A program made the position numbers and the translations under genes. A stretch of 64,000 nucleotides of DNA. It comes from Cheilinus undulatus (lineage: Eukaryota > Chordata > Actinopteri > Labriformes > Labridae). Numbering within the stretch: the first letter of the stretch is position 1; each line of letters begins with the position of its first letter. Of the stretch, positions 63,470-64,000 are shown piece by piece. The notes below the pieces were generated by a model. It did no database searches, was not told the DNA's origin, and saw only the letters and a program-made list of their open reading frames with translations. The stretch lies in contig NC_054876.1 of assembly GCF_018320785.1 (NCBI RefSeq), forward strand, positions 24,078,212 to 24,142,211. The letters are read 5' to 3'.

Positions 63470-64000
63470 TACAACCGTCGACATGCTAGCATCTCATATT
63501 TAATCCTTGCCACACATTAGCGCTCTCTAGGTTTAGGCGCTAGGTTTAATTTCCGCTAGCGATTGTGACGCCTATTTTATGTTCGCTAATGTCAAAACAG
63601 CTTGGCGTTACATCAATAGATGGGAGATAATGTTAAAACTGCCCTTACTTTGCTTACAGAGATACTTAGCTGTTAGCTTCCCAGTGCCTACCAGGACTCC
63701 CACATCACCGTCTGTCGTAATATTTAATTCCGTTGTACAAGAATTTACTCCAACAAGCCGACTTGCATAACTGTAGCTTCAAACTGTACAACGTTAAGTT
63801 TTATCAATGGGCAGGGTAAACATTTTTACTGCTACAACGAGTTAAAAACTTGTAAGTTGTGTGTAACCCTTGCTGAGGGAAAACTGTAAACTAGGCCACT
63901 GAAAATCCCCGGTCTTTGAATTTTACTACGACGCCATCTTGAGCCACTCCAAGCCGCCTTCGTCAACGGCACAGCCCCGTCCCTGACAGAAGCTGCACAT
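63470..64000. promoter_or_regulatory. CpG-richer edge with YY1-like motif
   Basis: CpG frequency rises (GCGCTAGG, GTGACGCC, CTACGACGCC), and CGCCATCTTG at about 63941-63950 matches the YY1 element often found at vertebrate start sites. It may mark a promoter near the window edge, but no coding exon is attached; low confidence. Confidence 0.25.

Noticed and set aside
62256..63950. Search for snx12 first coding exon
   Set aside because: No minus-strand sequence matching the conserved SNX12/SNX3 N-terminus was found, so the exon is taken to lie right of 64000.

Overview
The window reads as nuclear DNA of a ray-finned (teleost, probably percomorph) fish. Coding exons are short and separated by introns with GT-AG borders, the recognisable proteins are vertebrate, and intergenic and intronic DNA is full of fish-type DNA transposons (Tc1 with IR/DR ends, several hAT families, a TTAA-flanked MITE) plus a few retroelement tails. 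No prokaryotic features, CRISPR arrays, rRNA or tRNA genes were seen.

Layout, left to right. (1) About 4-2973: a 2.97-kb unit bounded by 55-bp inverted repeats (49/55 identical) that encloses a broken minus-strand gene of the multicopy fish SAM/HECT (G2E3-like) family. (2) 3398-4496: an internally deleted Tc1 element. (3) 7929-16794, minus: a four-exon Rab32/38-subfamily gene (rab38-like, 208 aa), whose large last intron holds three MITEs. (4) 18.05-22.65 kb, plus: rab39b, 213 aa, with a 5'UTR intron and three coding exons. The two Rab genes are head to head. (5) 24.99-26.23 kb: a second, different, decayed Tc1 element. (6) 29886-34922, minus: slc7a3 (cationic amino acid transporter), 11 coding exons, 645 aa, with a 5'UTR exon starting at 35188 and a possible promoter exon near 43.36-43.45 kb. 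(7) 45.4-45.7 kb: a LINE 3' tail; 49.2-50.76 kb: an old fish-type dispersed repeat. (8) 54862-62250, minus: the last three coding exons of snx12; its first coding exon lies beyond the right edge. Introns of snx12 contain two separate transposon-inside-transposon nests and an inverted pair of degenerate hammerhead-like motifs.

Functionally the genes are membrane-traffic and transport genes: two Rab GTPases, a plasma-membrane CAT transporter and a PX-domain sorting nexin. The slc7a3-snx12 neighbourhood matches the human Xq13 arrangement; rab39b is also X-linked in human (Xq28). The observation I rate most worth checking is the inverted-repeat-bounded HECT gene, which suggests that this large fish E3-ligase-like family spreads as DNA-transposon cargo. 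Next are an additional intron in rab39b and the hammerhead-like pair.
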